Assembly (NCBI GenBank): GCA_900696645.1 | Contig: CAADGV010000033.1 | Coordinates: 62,001 to 126,000, forward strand | Direction of reading: 5' to 3' | DNA: 64,000 nucleotides | DNA from: an uncultured Chlorobiota bacterium | GTDB lineage: Bacteria > Bacteroidota > Ignavibacteria > UBA10030 > UBA6906 | In this document: in pieces, positions 27,078-35,889 of the stretch | How positions within the stretch are numbered: position 1 is the first letter of the stretch | Layout: each line of letters starts with the position of its first letter | Position numbers and translations under genes: made by a program | Notes under the pieces: generated by a model | What the model was told of the DNA's origin: nothing | What the model saw: the letters and a program-made list of their open reading frames with translations, nothing else | Database searches by the model: none

Positions 27078-28340
27078 ATGGAAATCGCCTCCGCCACATA
27101 CATTGAGGAAAAGCTGAAAGCACCGGTGCCTGTTGAAAGTTGCCGGTTTCATTTTCCGCTGCTGCGCAGACAAGTGAACGGCAAGCCGCTTATCTATTTT
27201 GACAATGCCGCGACAAGCCAGAAGCCGCAAGTCGTCATTGACGCCATCATGCGTTTCTATCATGAAGAGAATTCCAATATTCATCGCGGCGTTCACTATC
27301 TCAGCACAAAGGCAACCGAGGCATACGAAGAAGCGCGCGTGAAAGCGCAGAAGTTCATCAATGCACGATCCATCGAAGAAGTGATCTATGTCCGTGGAAC
27401 AACCGAGGCGATCAATCTTGTCGCGGCTACATACGGCCGCAAGAATGTGAACGAAGGCGATGAGGTATTGATCTCTGCTATGGAGCACCACTCCAATATC
27501 GTTCCGTGGCAGATATTGTGTGAAGAGAAGAAGGCGATATTGCGGGTAATACCGATGAACGATGATGGCGAGTTGTTGCTCGATGAATACGACAGATTGC
27601 TGAATGATCGGACAAAGATGGTCTGTCTCGCTCACATTTCAAACGCCCTCGGAACGATCAATCCGGTCAAGCGAATGATCGCGACTGCGCGTGCAAGAGG
27701 AATTCCCGTATTGATCGACGGTGCACAAGCACTGCCCCACATAAAAGTGGACATGCAGGATTTGGATTGTGACTTCTACGCGTTCTCTTCGCACAAAATG
27801 TTCGGCCCGACAGGTGTTGGCGTGTTGTACGGGAAGAAGGAATTACTCAGCGCCATGCCGCCGTATCAAGGCGGCGGTGACATGATCAAATCTGTCACGT
27901 TTGAGAAGACGGCATACAATGACCTCCCCTACAAATTCGAAGCCGGCACGCCGAATATCGAAGGCGCAATCGGGCTCGGTGCGGCAATCGACTACATGAA
28001 AAGAATGGACTTGGATGCCGTTGCAGCGTACGAGCACGAATTGCTGACGTATGCCACAACGCAGTTGCTCGAGATTTCCGGCTTACGAATCATCGGAACG
28101 GCAAAAGAGAAGGCAAGTGTCATTTCGTTTGTACTGGAAGGAATTCATCCGCATGATATCGGCACGATTCTCGACTATGAAGGTATTGCCATCCGAACGG
28201 GACATCATTGTGCGCAGCCGGTGATGCAGCGGTTCGGCGTTCCGGCAACCGCGAGAGCCTCGTTCGCCTTCTACAACACAAAAGAAGAAGTTGATGTGCT
28301 CGTGAAAGCTATTCACAAAGTGAAAGAGGTACTCGGCTGA
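27078..28340 (+). CDS. sufS: Group II cysteine desulfurase SufS
   Basis: A 420-residue PLP enzyme that gives sulfur to SufU or SufBCD. N-terminal LIYFDNAATSQKP, PLP lysine in SSHKMFGPTGVGVLYG, and the group II Cys in RTGHHCAQPVMQRFG. An N-terminal extension of about 20 residues precedes the usual start. Its stop shares a base with the sufU start (TGATG). Confidence 0.96.
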   Translation: MEIASATYIEEKLKAPVPVESCRFHFPLLRRQVNGKPLIYFDNAATSQKPQVVIDAIMRFYHEENSNIHRGVHYLSTKATEAYEEARVKAQKFINARSIEEVIYVRGTTEAINLVAATYGRKNVNEGDEVLISAMEHHSNIVPWQILCEEKKAILRVIPMNDDGELLLDEYDRLLNDRTKMVCLAHISNALGTINPVKRMIATARARGIPVLIDGAQALPHIKVDMQDLDCDFYAFSSHKMFGPTGVGVLYGKKELLSAMPPYQGGGDMIKSVTFEKTAYNDLPYKFEAGTPNIEGAIGLGAAIDYMKRMDLDAVAAYEHELLTYATTQLLEISGLRIIGTAKEKASVISFVLEGIHPHDIGTILDYEGIAIRTGHHCAQPVMQRFGVPATARASFAFYNTKEEVDVLVKAIHKVKEVLG

Positions 28341-28792
28341 TGTCACTGCTTCGCGAGTTGTATCAGGAAGTCATTCTTGATCATAACAAGAATCCCCGCA
28401 ACTTCCGTGTCATGGAGGGCGCAACGAAGCATGTTGAGGGATACAACCCGCTGTGCGGCGATCATTACACGATTTTTGTGAAAATGGATGGAGATGTTAT
28501 CAGCGATGTGAGTTTTCAGGGGGCGGGATGCGCTATCTCGAAATCGTCGGCCTCCGTTATGACGTCGTTATTGAAAGGCAAGACCAAGGAAGAAGCCGAA
28601 CAGATGTTCAATCATTTTCACAAACTTGTGAAGGGAGAATTGAATGCGGAGGAGAATCTGGAAACGCTCGGCAAGCTTGCGGCGTTCGCAGGTGTGAGTG
28701 AGTTTCCTGCGAGAGTGAAGTGTGCAAGCCTTGCGTGGCATACGCTGCAGGCTGCGTTGCATGATGACGCGCAAACAGTGTCAACGGAATAG
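28340..28792 (+). CDS. sufU: Sulfur-transfer scaffold SufU
   Basis: A 150-residue IscU-fold protein. The three metal-binding Cys lie in NPLCGD, GAGCAISKSSAS and ARVKCASLAW, with the Asp of CGD as fourth ligand. The insertion between the second and third Cys (about 18-20 residues longer than IscU) is typical of SufU, the zinc-dependent partner that accepts persulfide from SufS. It immediately follows sufS with a one-base overlap. Confidence 0.94.
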   Translation: MSLLRELYQEVILDHNKNPRNFRVMEGATKHVEGYNPLCGDHYTIFVKMDGDVISDVSFQGAGCAISKSSASVMTSLLKGKTKEEAEQMFNHFHKLVKGELNAEENLETLGKLAAFAGVSEFPARVKCASLAWHTLQAALHDDAQTVSTE

Positions 28793-28811
28793 CGACAGAA
28801 GGAACTATCTG

Positions 28812-29198
28812 ATGCAAGAACAGAAAAACACTCAAGTGGAGACAACAAACGCGGGAAATTCTCAAGGCGAAGTCCGTGAGCTTAGCACGATCGAACAGAG
28901 CATCATTCACAACAACGCGATTGAGGCAATCAAGACCTGCTACGACCCGGAAATTCCTGTGAATATCTACGAACTGGGTTTGATTTACGACGTGAAAGTG
29001 GCGGCGGACGGCGGTGTTCTTGTGGCAATGACGCTGACGTCACCGCATTGTCCCGCTGCTCAATCGTTGCCGCGGGAAGTTGAGGCAAAAGTCAAAGCTG
29101 TTCCGAATGTAACGCAGGTAGTCGTGAAGGTTGTTTGGGATCCGCAGTGGAATCCAAGCATGATGACTGAAGCAGCCCGACTGGAATTAGGATTTTGA
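28812..29198 (+). CDS. MIP18/DUF59-family Fe-S maturation protein (SufT-like)
   Basis: A 128-residue protein with a DUF59 domain from about 35 to the end: AIKTCYDPEIPVNIYELGLIYDV, then MTLTSPHCPAAQSLP with the conserved Cys, and VVWDPQWNPSMM. Relatives (SufT, PaaD, MIP18) help mature Fe-S proteins. The first about 30 residues are polar and poorly conserved. Placement between sufU and the A-type carrier fits this role. Confidence 0.92.
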   Translation: MQEQKNTQVETTNAGNSQGEVRELSTIEQSIIHNNAIEAIKTCYDPEIPVNIYELGLIYDVKVAADGGVLVAMTLTSPHCPAAQSLPREVEAKVKAVPNVTQVVVKVVWDPQWNPSMMTEAARLELGF

Positions 29199-29224
29199 AA
29201 TCTTTTGAATCACAAGGAGAATCG

Positions 29225-29599
29225 ATGGAGACAACAGTAGCCAACATTTCAAGCCGACCCGATCTGAATGAGGAAATTGTTCTCACCGAGAAGGCAGCGC
29301 ATCAAGTCCGCAAACTGAAGGCGGACAACAGCATTCCCGAACATCACGGCTTGCGGCTTGGCGTGAAGGGGGGCGGATGTTCCGGCATGACCTACGTTCT
29401 CGCATTCGACGAGAAACCGAAAGAGAATGACAAGATCATGGAACAGTTCGGCATCCAAATGTTTGTGGATCCGAAGAGTCTCTTCTTCCTTTCGGGAACC
29501 GTGCTCGACTTCAGTGACGGGCTAAACGGCAAAGGCTTTGTGTTCAACAATCCGCAAGCAGCGAAAACCTGCGGCTGCGGACAATCGTTCGGCGTGTAA
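29225..29599 (+). CDS. A-type Fe-S carrier (SufA/IscA/ErpA)
   Basis: A 124-residue HesB/IscA-type carrier passing clusters from the scaffold to targets. The three Cys are in KGGGCSGMTY and KTCGCGQSFGV. ATG 29225 is preceded by a strong AAGGAG; a start ten codons earlier lacks one. It is the last dedicated SUF gene before the superoxide dismutase. Confidence 0.94.
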   Translation: METTVANISSRPDLNEEIVLTEKAAHQVRKLKADNSIPEHHGLRLGVKGGGCSGMTYVLAFDEKPKENDKIMEQFGIQMFVDPKSLFFLSGTVLDFSDGLNGKGFVFNNPQAAKTCGCGQSFGV

Positions 29600-29677
29600 C
29601 ATTCAATTATTCGACTCTGAGTCATTTGTATCTCGGAGTATCACAAGTAATTCTGCGTTCATTCCAATTTGAATCAC

Positions 29678-30421
29678 ATGAAGCGACGAAAGTTCATCAA
29701 AACGGTGGCAGCATCCGGAGCGGTTGCTGTCGCTACACCGCTTGTGCATATTCAATCAATCCTATTTCAATCCATACAAACAAAGGAGAAACCCATGGCA
29801 TACGAGTGGAAATTCAACACCCGTCCGTACTCTGATGAGGAAGCGAAGAAACTTCTTGCAAACGTCATCGATGCGGAGACAACCGATTGGCACTATAACA
29901 CGCATCACAAGGGATATGTCAGTGCCCTCAATACGATCGAGAAGGAACTTGAGACTGCGGATCGCTCGAAGGCCAACGGCAACTACAGCCACATTGGCGA
30001 ACTGAAACGCCGTACAACCTGGAATCACGCCGGAACGGTTCTTCACGACATCTATTGGGAAGTGATGGGCGGCGATGGCGATGTTTCCAAGGGGCCGGAA
30101 ATCAAAGCGGCCATTGAGAAGGAATTCGGTTCAGTCGATGCGTGGAAGGCGGATTTCAAGGCCGGTGCTGTTTCGGCAAAGCTGAGCGGTTGGGGAGTGT
30201 TGGTGTACGATATGCTCTACTCCAAGCGGCTTCTGAACGTTACCGTCGACGAGCATCATTACGGCGCAATCTGGGGCGGCATACCGTTGATTCCGTGCGA
30301 CGTGTTCGAGCATGCTTACTACCACAAAGACGGGCCGAAGCGGGCGGCGTACATCGATAATTTCCTCGCCAATCTTCATTGGGGAAGAATCAACGAACGA
30401 TACAAGAAGTACGCAAAGTAG
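29678..30421 (+). CDS. sod: Fe/Mn superoxide dismutase with Tat-like leader
   Basis: A 247-residue Fe/Mn-type superoxide dismutase. Metal ligands are seen in HYNTHHKGYVSALN, TTWNHAGTVLHDIYW and PCDVFEHAYYH (DxFEHAYY instead of the usual DxWEHAYY). The N-terminus MKRRKFIKTVAASGAVAVATP is a twin-arginine-like export signal. A second start, ATG 29795 (MAYEWKFN), has a much better ribosome site (AAAGGAG) and would give a cytosolic 208-residue enzyme of normal length. Both forms may be made. It follows the SUF genes by 78 bases, so oxygen protection of Fe-S assembly is a fitting role. Confidence 0.93.
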   Translation: MKRRKFIKTVAASGAVAVATPLVHIQSILFQSIQTKEKPMAYEWKFNTRPYSDEEAKKLLANVIDAETTDWHYNTHHKGYVSALNTIEKELETADRSKANGNYSHIGELKRRTTWNHAGTVLHDIYWEVMGGDGDVSKGPEIKAAIEKEFGSVDAWKADFKAGAVSAKLSGWGVLVYDMLYSKRLLNVTVDEHHYGAIWGGIPLIPCDVFEHAYYHKDGPKRAAYIDNFLANLHWGRINERYKKYAK

Positions 30422-30434
30422 TTTTCTGTTTCGT

Positions 30435-30487
30435 CACGCCCGGGTTGCCCTGCCGTTCCGGCGGCGGCAGTCCGGCGTGCGATTTTT
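30435..30487 (+). terminator. Intrinsic terminator after the superoxide dismutase
   Basis: An imperfect GC-rich hairpin: CACGCC (30435-30440) with GGCGTG (30474-30479) outside, CTGCCG (30450-30455) with CGGCAG (30465-30470) inside, then CGATTTTT. It probably ends the SUF-sod transcript. Confidence 0.55.
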
Positions 30488-30546
30488 CCAATTGATGTTC
30501 TACGGCTTTTTTTCTATCATGGTGCAGAACATCGAATGTGAACAGA

Positions 30547-31173
30547 ATGTCTGAAGAACTGCTGCCGTTGTTTCCGCTGCAGGTTGTTCTCTTTCCCGAT
30601 TCTCTTCTTCCGCTTCACATCTTTGAAGAGCGCTACAAGCAACTCATCAACGAGTGTTTGAATGAACGAAAAGAATTCGGCATCAACTTCGTGCAGCACG
30701 GCGAGATGGCAAAGGTGGGCTGTACCGCCGAAGTGCATGAGGTGGTGAAGAAATACAATGACGGCAAGATGGATGTTCTTGTGCGAGGGAGCCAACGTTA
30801 CCTGCTGGTGAATCCGGTTATGAGTTCGTCACTGTACAGCGTGGGTCGCGTCAAGTTGTTGCAAGATCAACACGAGGTGACAGATACTGCCCTTACTATG
30901 GACACGATTCGCCTGCATAACGAGCTAGTTCGAGTTGTGTATGGAGGAGATGAATTCACGATTGAATGGGATGAACGCAACCCGATACTCTCCTTCAGAA
31001 TCGCACAAAAAGCAGGAATGGAACTCATCCAACGGCAGGAATTACTTGAGCAGAATTCGGAAAACCAGAGACTGAAACTCCTCCACAAATACTTCGTGGA
31101 AGTCATCCCGCGACTGGAACGCCTTGGTGAAGCAGAGCGCATCATCAAAAGTGACGGATATCGTATCAACTAA
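30547..31173 (+). CDS. Lon-substrate-domain (LON/PUA-like) protein
   Basis: A 208-residue protein with the N-terminal domain of Lon protease but no ATPase or protease: LLPLFPLQVVLFPDSLLPLHIFEERYKQLI at 5-34, then KVGCTAEVHEVVKKYNDGKMDVLVRGSQRY. Stand-alone LON proteins are widespread and of uncertain role. The start could also be a GTG three codons upstream. It is followed by a 33-residue basic protein gene and a terminator. Confidence 0.88.
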   Translation: MSEELLPLFPLQVVLFPDSLLPLHIFEERYKQLINECLNERKEFGINFVQHGEMAKVGCTAEVHEVVKKYNDGKMDVLVRGSQRYLLVNPVMSSSLYSVGRVKLLQDQHEVTDTALTMDTIRLHNELVRVVYGGDEFTIEWDERNPILSFRIAQKAGMELIQRQELLEQNSENQRLKLLHKYFVEVIPRLERLGEAERIIKSDGYRIN

Positions 31174-31188
31174 CTTTCGAGGAATCTG

Positions 31189-31290
31189 ATGAACAAGAAG
31201 AAACGTGTGGCACGGCTGAAACACAAAAAGGCAATCGAACGGGTGAAAGCCAAGCGCAGAGCCGGATTGCAAAAGAAGAAATCAGCATAG
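31189..31290 (+). CDS. Tiny Lys/Arg-rich protein (33 residues)
   Basis: An ATG at 31189 preceded by CGAGGAATCTG opens a 33-codon frame ending in TAG at 31290. The product is about half Lys plus Arg (starts MNKKKRVARLKHKK, ends LQKKKSA) and should be one basic helix. It lies 15 bases after the LON gene and 10 bases before a clear terminator, so it is placed as the last gene of a transcript. Composition resembles small ribosome-associated proteins. The family is not recognised. Confidence 0.65.
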   Translation: MNKKKRVARLKHKKAIERVKAKRRAGLQKKKSA

Positions 31291-31300
31291 GCTGCAAGAG

Positions 31301-31323
31301 GGTGACTGCGAAGTCACCTTTTT
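31301..31323 (+). terminator. Intrinsic terminator
   Basis: GGTGACT (31301-31307) and AGTCACC (31312-31318) form a perfect 7-bp stem with a GCGA tetraloop, followed by five T. It closes the LON plus small-basic-protein transcript, 21 bases before the folP start. Confidence 0.85.
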
Positions 31324-31343
31324 GCTATGCAGACGACCATGCG

Positions 31344-32213
31344 ATGAGTGAGCCGTATATTTTCACCTTTGGGAGCAGGCAGTTCAATCTCTCCACCAGA
31401 ACGCATATCATGGGAGTTCTGAATGTGACTCCCGATTCGTTTTCTGACGGCGGAAAGTATTTGAATACAGAAGCAGCCGTTGAACACGCGGTGACAATGA
31501 TTGAGGAGGGGGCAGATATCATCGATGTTGGAGGGGAGTCAACGAGGCCGAAAGGAAGTGCCTACGGAGCAGGAGCGGAGGAAGTTGAGGCTGAAGAAGA
31601 GTTGCGAAGAATCCTTCCCGTGATTACCCGGCTCGCAAAGCTGACGAGTGTGCCGATTTCGGTTGACACGTACAAGTCGGGGGTTGCCAAGCAAGCATTG
31701 GATGCAGGCGCAGTGATTGTCAACGATATCAGCGGACTGACCTTTGACAACGAGATGGCAGCAGTTGTTGCGTCAAAGGGTGCTTCGTTGATACTCATGC
31801 ATATCAAAGGCACGCCCAAGACGATGCAGGACAATCCCGAATATGGCAGTTTGTTTGGAGAGATTTCTGATTTCCTTTCTGCGGGAATCGAGACGGCCAG
31901 GAAAGCAGGCGTTACGCAGATCATGGTTGATCCCGGTATCGGTTTTGGGAAGAGGGTTGAGCACAATCTCCAACTCATCAAAGACATTGGCAGGCTACAA
32001 GGACTCGGTTGCCCTATCGTTCTTGGTGCTTCGCGCAAGAGTTTCATCGGAAGGATTCTCGACGTCCCTATTGATGAGAGATTGGAGGGATCACTGGCGG
32101 CAGCCGTTGCCGCTGCGCTCAACGGAGTTCATGTCCTTCGTGTTCACGATGTGAAAGAAACAAAACGTGCTGTGATGGTTGCTGACGCCATTAAGAGTGC
32201 CCCGACCGCCTGA
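31344..32213 (+). CDS. folP: Dihydropteroate synthase
   Basis: A 289-residue TIM-barrel enzyme joining p-aminobenzoate to the pterin pyrophosphate in folate synthesis. Signatures are HIMGVLNVTPDSFSDGGKY, IIDVGGESTRPKG and LGASRKSFIGRIL. The ATG at 31344 lies just after the terminator; 14 extra in-frame codons upstream would be read through the hairpin. The stop is 18 bases from the diadenylate cyclase start, a conserved pairing in Bacteroidota and relatives. Confidence 0.96.
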   Translation: MSEPYIFTFGSRQFNLSTRTHIMGVLNVTPDSFSDGGKYLNTEAAVEHAVTMIEEGADIIDVGGESTRPKGSAYGAGAEEVEAEEELRRILPVITRLAKLTSVPISVDTYKSGVAKQALDAGAVIVNDISGLTFDNEMAAVVASKGASLILMHIKGTPKTMQDNPEYGSLFGEISDFLSAGIETARKAGVTQIMVDPGIGFGKRVEHNLQLIKDIGRLQGLGCPIVLGASRKSFIGRILDVPIDERLEGSLAAAVAAALNGVHVLRVHDVKETKRAVMVADAIKSAPTA

Positions 32214-32231
32214 CATGTATGCCTGACATTC

Positions 32232-33050
32232 ATGATTGAACTCTTCAAAATAGGTTTTCTCTCGTTTACACTCGTCGACTTGCTCGACGTGGCGCTTGTA
32301 TCATTCATCTTCTATCGCCTCTATTTGGTGATGCGGGGAACGATCGCCGCCCAGATTTTCGTCGGGCTTGTGTTGATTGTAGCGTTCTCGTTCTTTGCCC
32401 AAGCCATCAACCTGAAAGCGATGGGCTGGATTCTGCGGACGCTCACGGATATCTGGGTGATAGCGTTCATCATTCTCTTCCAGCCGGAATTACGCCGACT
32501 GCTGGTGCTTGTCGGAAGAAATCCTGTCATCCGCTTTTTCATCAAGACGAACGTCGATGAGTCCATTGATGAGGTAGTGGCAGCTGTAACGGAAATGTCG
32601 CGCAAGAAGCAGGGCGCTCTGATCGTTTTTGTACGCGCTACCGGCATCAAGATTCACATGGAGTCGGGAACGAAAATGGAGGCAATCGTCAGTCGATCCC
32701 TGATTCTCTCCATCTTCAATCCCAAATCACCTTTGCACGACGGCGCAATTGTCATCAAGGACAGATTGATCGAAGCCGCCCGTTGCATTCTGCCGCTTTC
32801 ATACACGGCGGAGTGGGAGGGAGTTCCGTTGGGCACTCGACATCGTGCGGCGCTCGGCATATCGGAGCAGGCTGATGTTGTGGTGGTTATTGTTTCCGAG
32901 GAGACAGGCATTGTGTCGATTGCAGAAGGCGGGTTGATGACGCGAGGACTGACGCCGGCCGTGCTGCGACGTGAACTGAAGAGCCGTCTCTCGATGGAGC
33001 CCGACCGTTCGTTCGGCTCGATTATGAAACTCGTTCGCAATTCCGGCTAA
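32232..33050 (+). CDS. cdaA: Membrane diadenylate cyclase CdaA
   Basis: A 272-residue enzyme making c-di-AMP from two ATP at the inner membrane. Three N-terminal helices (about 12-32, 37-58, 64-85) precede the DAC domain (about 100-250), with the catalytic SPLHDGAIVI and the GTRHRAALGISE motif followed by VVVVIVSEETG. c-di-AMP controls potassium and wall homeostasis. No CdaR-type regulator gene follows, unlike in Firmicutes. Confidence 0.96.
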   Translation: MIELFKIGFLSFTLVDLLDVALVSFIFYRLYLVMRGTIAAQIFVGLVLIVAFSFFAQAINLKAMGWILRTLTDIWVIAFIILFQPELRRLLVLVGRNPVIRFFIKTNVDESIDEVVAAVTEMSRKKQGALIVFVRATGIKIHMESGTKMEAIVSRSLILSIFNPKSPLHDGAIVIKDRLIEAARCILPLSYTAEWEGVPLGTRHRAALGISEQADVVVVIVSEETGIVSIAEGGLMTRGLTPAVLRRELKSRLSMEPDRSFGSIMKLVRNSG

Positions 33051-33056
33051 GGGGGA

Positions 33057-33698
33057 ATGTTGGGCAGATTTGATGACGAAATGCAGGAGATGATTTCCTT
33101 GCTGAAGGACAGGGGAATTTCCGACTCCCGCTTGTTGCGCAGCATGTCAACGGTCAAACGCCACTTGTTTGTGCCGGAACCCTTCACCAGTCGCGCCTAC
33201 GAAGATTCCGCTTTGCCGATAGGGAAGCAGCAAACCATCTCACAACCATACACAGTTGCCTTCATGACGCAGGCACTTGGCGTAAAGCCGGACGACAAGG
33301 TTCTGGAAATCGGAACAGGCTCGGGATATCAGGCTGCGGTACTTGCGGAAATGGGGGCAAGAGTATTCACCATTGAACGCCACGCCGAATTGCTGAGCGG
33401 TGCACGGAAACTTTTCGACAGACTCAACTACCGCATCGCCTCGAAAGCGGGAGACGGGACAGTGGGCTGGAATGAATTTGCTCCGTTTAACGGAATCATC
33501 GTTACGGCGGGGGCACCGGATGTTCCTGAACCGCTCATGAAACAACTCGACAACGGCGGCAAACTCGTTATTCCTGTAGGCGATCTCGACTTTCAGACTC
33601 TCATAGTCGTTACGCGTCTTGGTGAGAAGTTTGAACGGAAGGAAATTCACGGATTCAAGTTCGTTCCTCTCATCGGAAAAATGGGATGGAGCCGGTAA
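33057..33698 (+). CDS. pcm: Protein-L-isoaspartate O-methyltransferase
   Basis: A 213-residue SAM-dependent repair enzyme that methylates isoaspartyl residues of aged proteins. The N-terminal RHLFVPEPFTSRAYEDSALPIG-like stretch, the QTISQPYTVAFMTQAL motif and the SAM site VLEIGTGSGYQAAVLAEMGA identify it. It is seven bases after cdaA, and its last 13 bases overlap miaA. Confidence 0.95.
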   Translation: MLGRFDDEMQEMISLLKDRGISDSRLLRSMSTVKRHLFVPEPFTSRAYEDSALPIGKQQTISQPYTVAFMTQALGVKPDDKVLEIGTGSGYQAAVLAEMGARVFTIERHAELLSGARKLFDRLNYRIASKAGDGTVGWNEFAPFNGIIVTAGAPDVPEPLMKQLDNGGKLVIPVGDLDFQTLIVVTRLGEKFERKEIHGFKFVPLIGKMGWSR

Positions 33699-34642
33699 CG
33701 CTCGTGGCGCAGCGGAAAGTGCCTGTTCTCGTCGGTCCCACTGCCTCGGGGAAGACGAATGTTGCTATAGAGTTGGCCAAACGGACGGGCGGCGAGATCA
33801 TATCCGCAGATTCCCGGCAACTCTATAAATACCTCACCATCGGAACGGCAAAGCCCTCAGCGCTTCAACTCACTTCCGTCAAACATCATTTCGTCGGTAT
33901 TCTCACGCCCGATCAGGAATTCAATGCGGGAGAATTTGGAGAGAAGGGAAGAATCGTCATTGATGAGATATTTTCCCGCAACAAGATGCCGATTGTTGTC
34001 GGAGGATCTGGACTCTACATTCACTCGCTGATCGACGGCTTCTTTGAAGGTCCGGGTGCCGATAAGGAATTCAGGGAAATTCTTGAGCGACGAGTTGCAT
34101 CGGGCGAACTGCCCGTTCTGATCGAGGAACTTCGACGAGTCGATCCAAAATCAGCCGAGCGCATCGATCCGACAAAGCCAAGGCGCATCATCCGGGCGCT
34201 GGAAGTATATCATATAACGGGAAAGCCTCTATCGTTGCACCATCACGAATCCCGTATCGAAATCCGTTTTACTCCCGTCCTCTTCGGATTGGAGTGGGAA
34301 CGGGCGAAGTTGTACGACCGCATCAACAGGCGATGCGAAACAATGCTTGAGGAAGGATTGTTGAAAGAAATCGATTTGTTGGAACAACGCGGGTACTCAT
34401 CCTCGCTCAATTCTCTCAATACGGTAGGCTATGCCGAAGCGTTTGCATACCGGCGTGGCGAGATTTCGTATGCAGAGATGCTCCGGCTTTTCCGGCAGAA
34501 TTCCCGCCGGTATGCGAAGCGCCAACTGACTTGGTTCCGGCGTGACCCGAGAATCAAATGGCTGAAATGCGACGAATCAACTGATTTCGGGCATCTCGCC
34601 GACACCATCTACCAACAACTATCTGAACAACCCAGGACGTGA
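33686..34642 (+). CDS. miaA: tRNA dimethylallyltransferase
   Basis: A 318-residue enzyme adding the dimethylallyl group to A37 of UNN-reading tRNAs. The P-loop is VGPTASGKTN; ISADSRQLYKYLTIGTAKP carries the catalytic Asp, and RDPRIKWL-type residues close the C-terminus. The start overlaps pcm by 13 bases, and the stop overlaps the next gene as GTGA. Length is typical. Confidence 0.96.
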   Translation: MEPVTLVAQRKVPVLVGPTASGKTNVAIELAKRTGGEIISADSRQLYKYLTIGTAKPSALQLTSVKHHFVGILTPDQEFNAGEFGEKGRIVIDEIFSRNKMPIVVGGSGLYIHSLIDGFFEGPGADKEFREILERRVASGELPVLIEELRRVDPKSAERIDPTKPRRIIRALEVYHITGKPLSLHHHESRIEIRFTPVLFGLEWERAKLYDRINRRCETMLEEGLLKEIDLLEQRGYSSSLNSLNTVGYAEAFAYRRGEISYAEMLRLFRQNSRRYAKRQLTWFRRDPRIKWLKCDESTDFGHLADTIYQQLSEQPRT

Positions 34643-35889
34643 AACGCATTCTCTATATTCTTTTGACCCTTCTTCTGCTGTTTCCACTGGCGCTGGTTGC
34701 TGCCCTGTTTCTCGCTTTTGATGATGAGATGAAAGTGAACCGCGTTGCGGAAATAACTCCGTCAAGCATAGGGCGAGCGAGGGAAATTCTCCGTGAAAAT
34801 GATCCCCGGAAATTGAAGGCGGGGCAGCGCCAAACGGTGGCAATCGGCCAACGGGATCTTGATCTCACCGCCAACTACATTGTTAATCGATATGCGGGAG
34901 GAGGGGCTCGCATCACGCTGGACGATGAGAAGCTTGTTCTGAACGCAAGTGTTCAACTGCCGTCCAACCCGATAGGAAAGTATGCAAACATCGAAGCTCG
35001 CGTTGCGGAGAGCGGTTCCGGTTTGCAACTGAAGCGCTTACGAGTCGGCAGTCTTCCTGTGCCTGCTTGGATTGCGAATCGCTTGATTCGCTTCGGTATT
35101 GCGGAATTGCAAAAGCATGACAACTACAGTGTTGCCACAGACATCGTGAAAAAAGTGGAAATTTCATCCGGCACGCTTGAGATAACATACGAGTGGCAGG
35201 ACGGTTTGCCGGACAGACTTCGCACGGTGTTTTTGACGCAAGAGGAACAAGAACGGCTTCAGTCATATCATTCCCGACTTGTCGAAACAACCCTGTTGTT
35301 GTCGGGCGAGACCATTCCGCTGATGAAACTATTGGGTCCAATCTTCTTGCTGACTCAGGAACGTTCGTCGCGGGGAGACGCAATCGCAGAGAACCGATCG
35401 GCGATTCTCGTTCTGGCAACCTACGTCACCGGCAGAGGTTTTCATCGTCTGGTTCCTGCGTCAAGAGAGTGGCCGCAGCCTTCCCGACACACGGTCACAC
35501 TTAACGGCAGGGATGATCTTGCGAAGCACTTTATTGTCTCGGCTACGCTCGCCGCCCACGCCGGTTCGCCTTTGTCCGATGCGATCGGACTGTACAAGGA
35601 ACTGTCGGATTTGAAGGGAGGAAGCGGGTTCTCGTTCAACGATATTTGTGCGGACAGGGCAGGAACCCGTTTCGGCGAGATGGCCACCGGAGGCTCCGAA
35701 AATGCACGGGTGTTGCAAGGCCGGCTGAGCGGAAGCAACATGAATTTGATTCCGACGACGAACGATTTGCCTGAGTTCTTATCAAAACAGGAATTTGCGC
35801 GGAGGTTCGGCGGGCCCGGAGATCGGCGCTATGAAGACATGATCCTGGAAATTGAACAACGCATTGACGCGCTTCCCCTGTATCAGTGA
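34639..35889 (+). CDS. Membrane-anchored protein of unknown function
   Basis: A 416-residue protein with one N-terminal membrane anchor (ILYILLTLLLLFPLALVAALFLAF); the rest should be periplasmic. Residues about 60-190 look like a beta-rich domain (ARITLDDEKLVLNASVQLP). The C-terminal region holds a conserved-looking stretch DLAKHFIVSATLAAHAGSPL with SGFSFNDICADRAGTRFGE at about 296-355. I recall similar segments in uncharacterised proteins of other Gram-negatives but no function. It starts at GTG in a 4-base overlap with miaA and is the last gene before the accessory island. Confidence 0.75.
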   Translation: MKRILYILLTLLLLFPLALVAALFLAFDDEMKVNRVAEITPSSIGRAREILRENDPRKLKAGQRQTVAIGQRDLDLTANYIVNRYAGGGARITLDDEKLVLNASVQLPSNPIGKYANIEARVAESGSGLQLKRLRVGSLPVPAWIANRLIRFGIAELQKHDNYSVATDIVKKVEISSGTLEITYEWQDGLPDRLRTVFLTQEEQERLQSYHSRLVETTLLLSGETIPLMKLLGPIFLLTQERSSRGDAIAENRSAILVLATYVTGRGFHRLVPASREWPQPSRHTVTLNGRDDLAKHFIVSATLAAHAGSPLSDAIGLYKELSDLKGGSGFSFNDICADRAGTRFGEMATGGSENARVLQGRLSGSNMNLIPTTNDLPEFLSKQEFARRFGGPGDRRYEDMILEIEQRIDALPLYQ

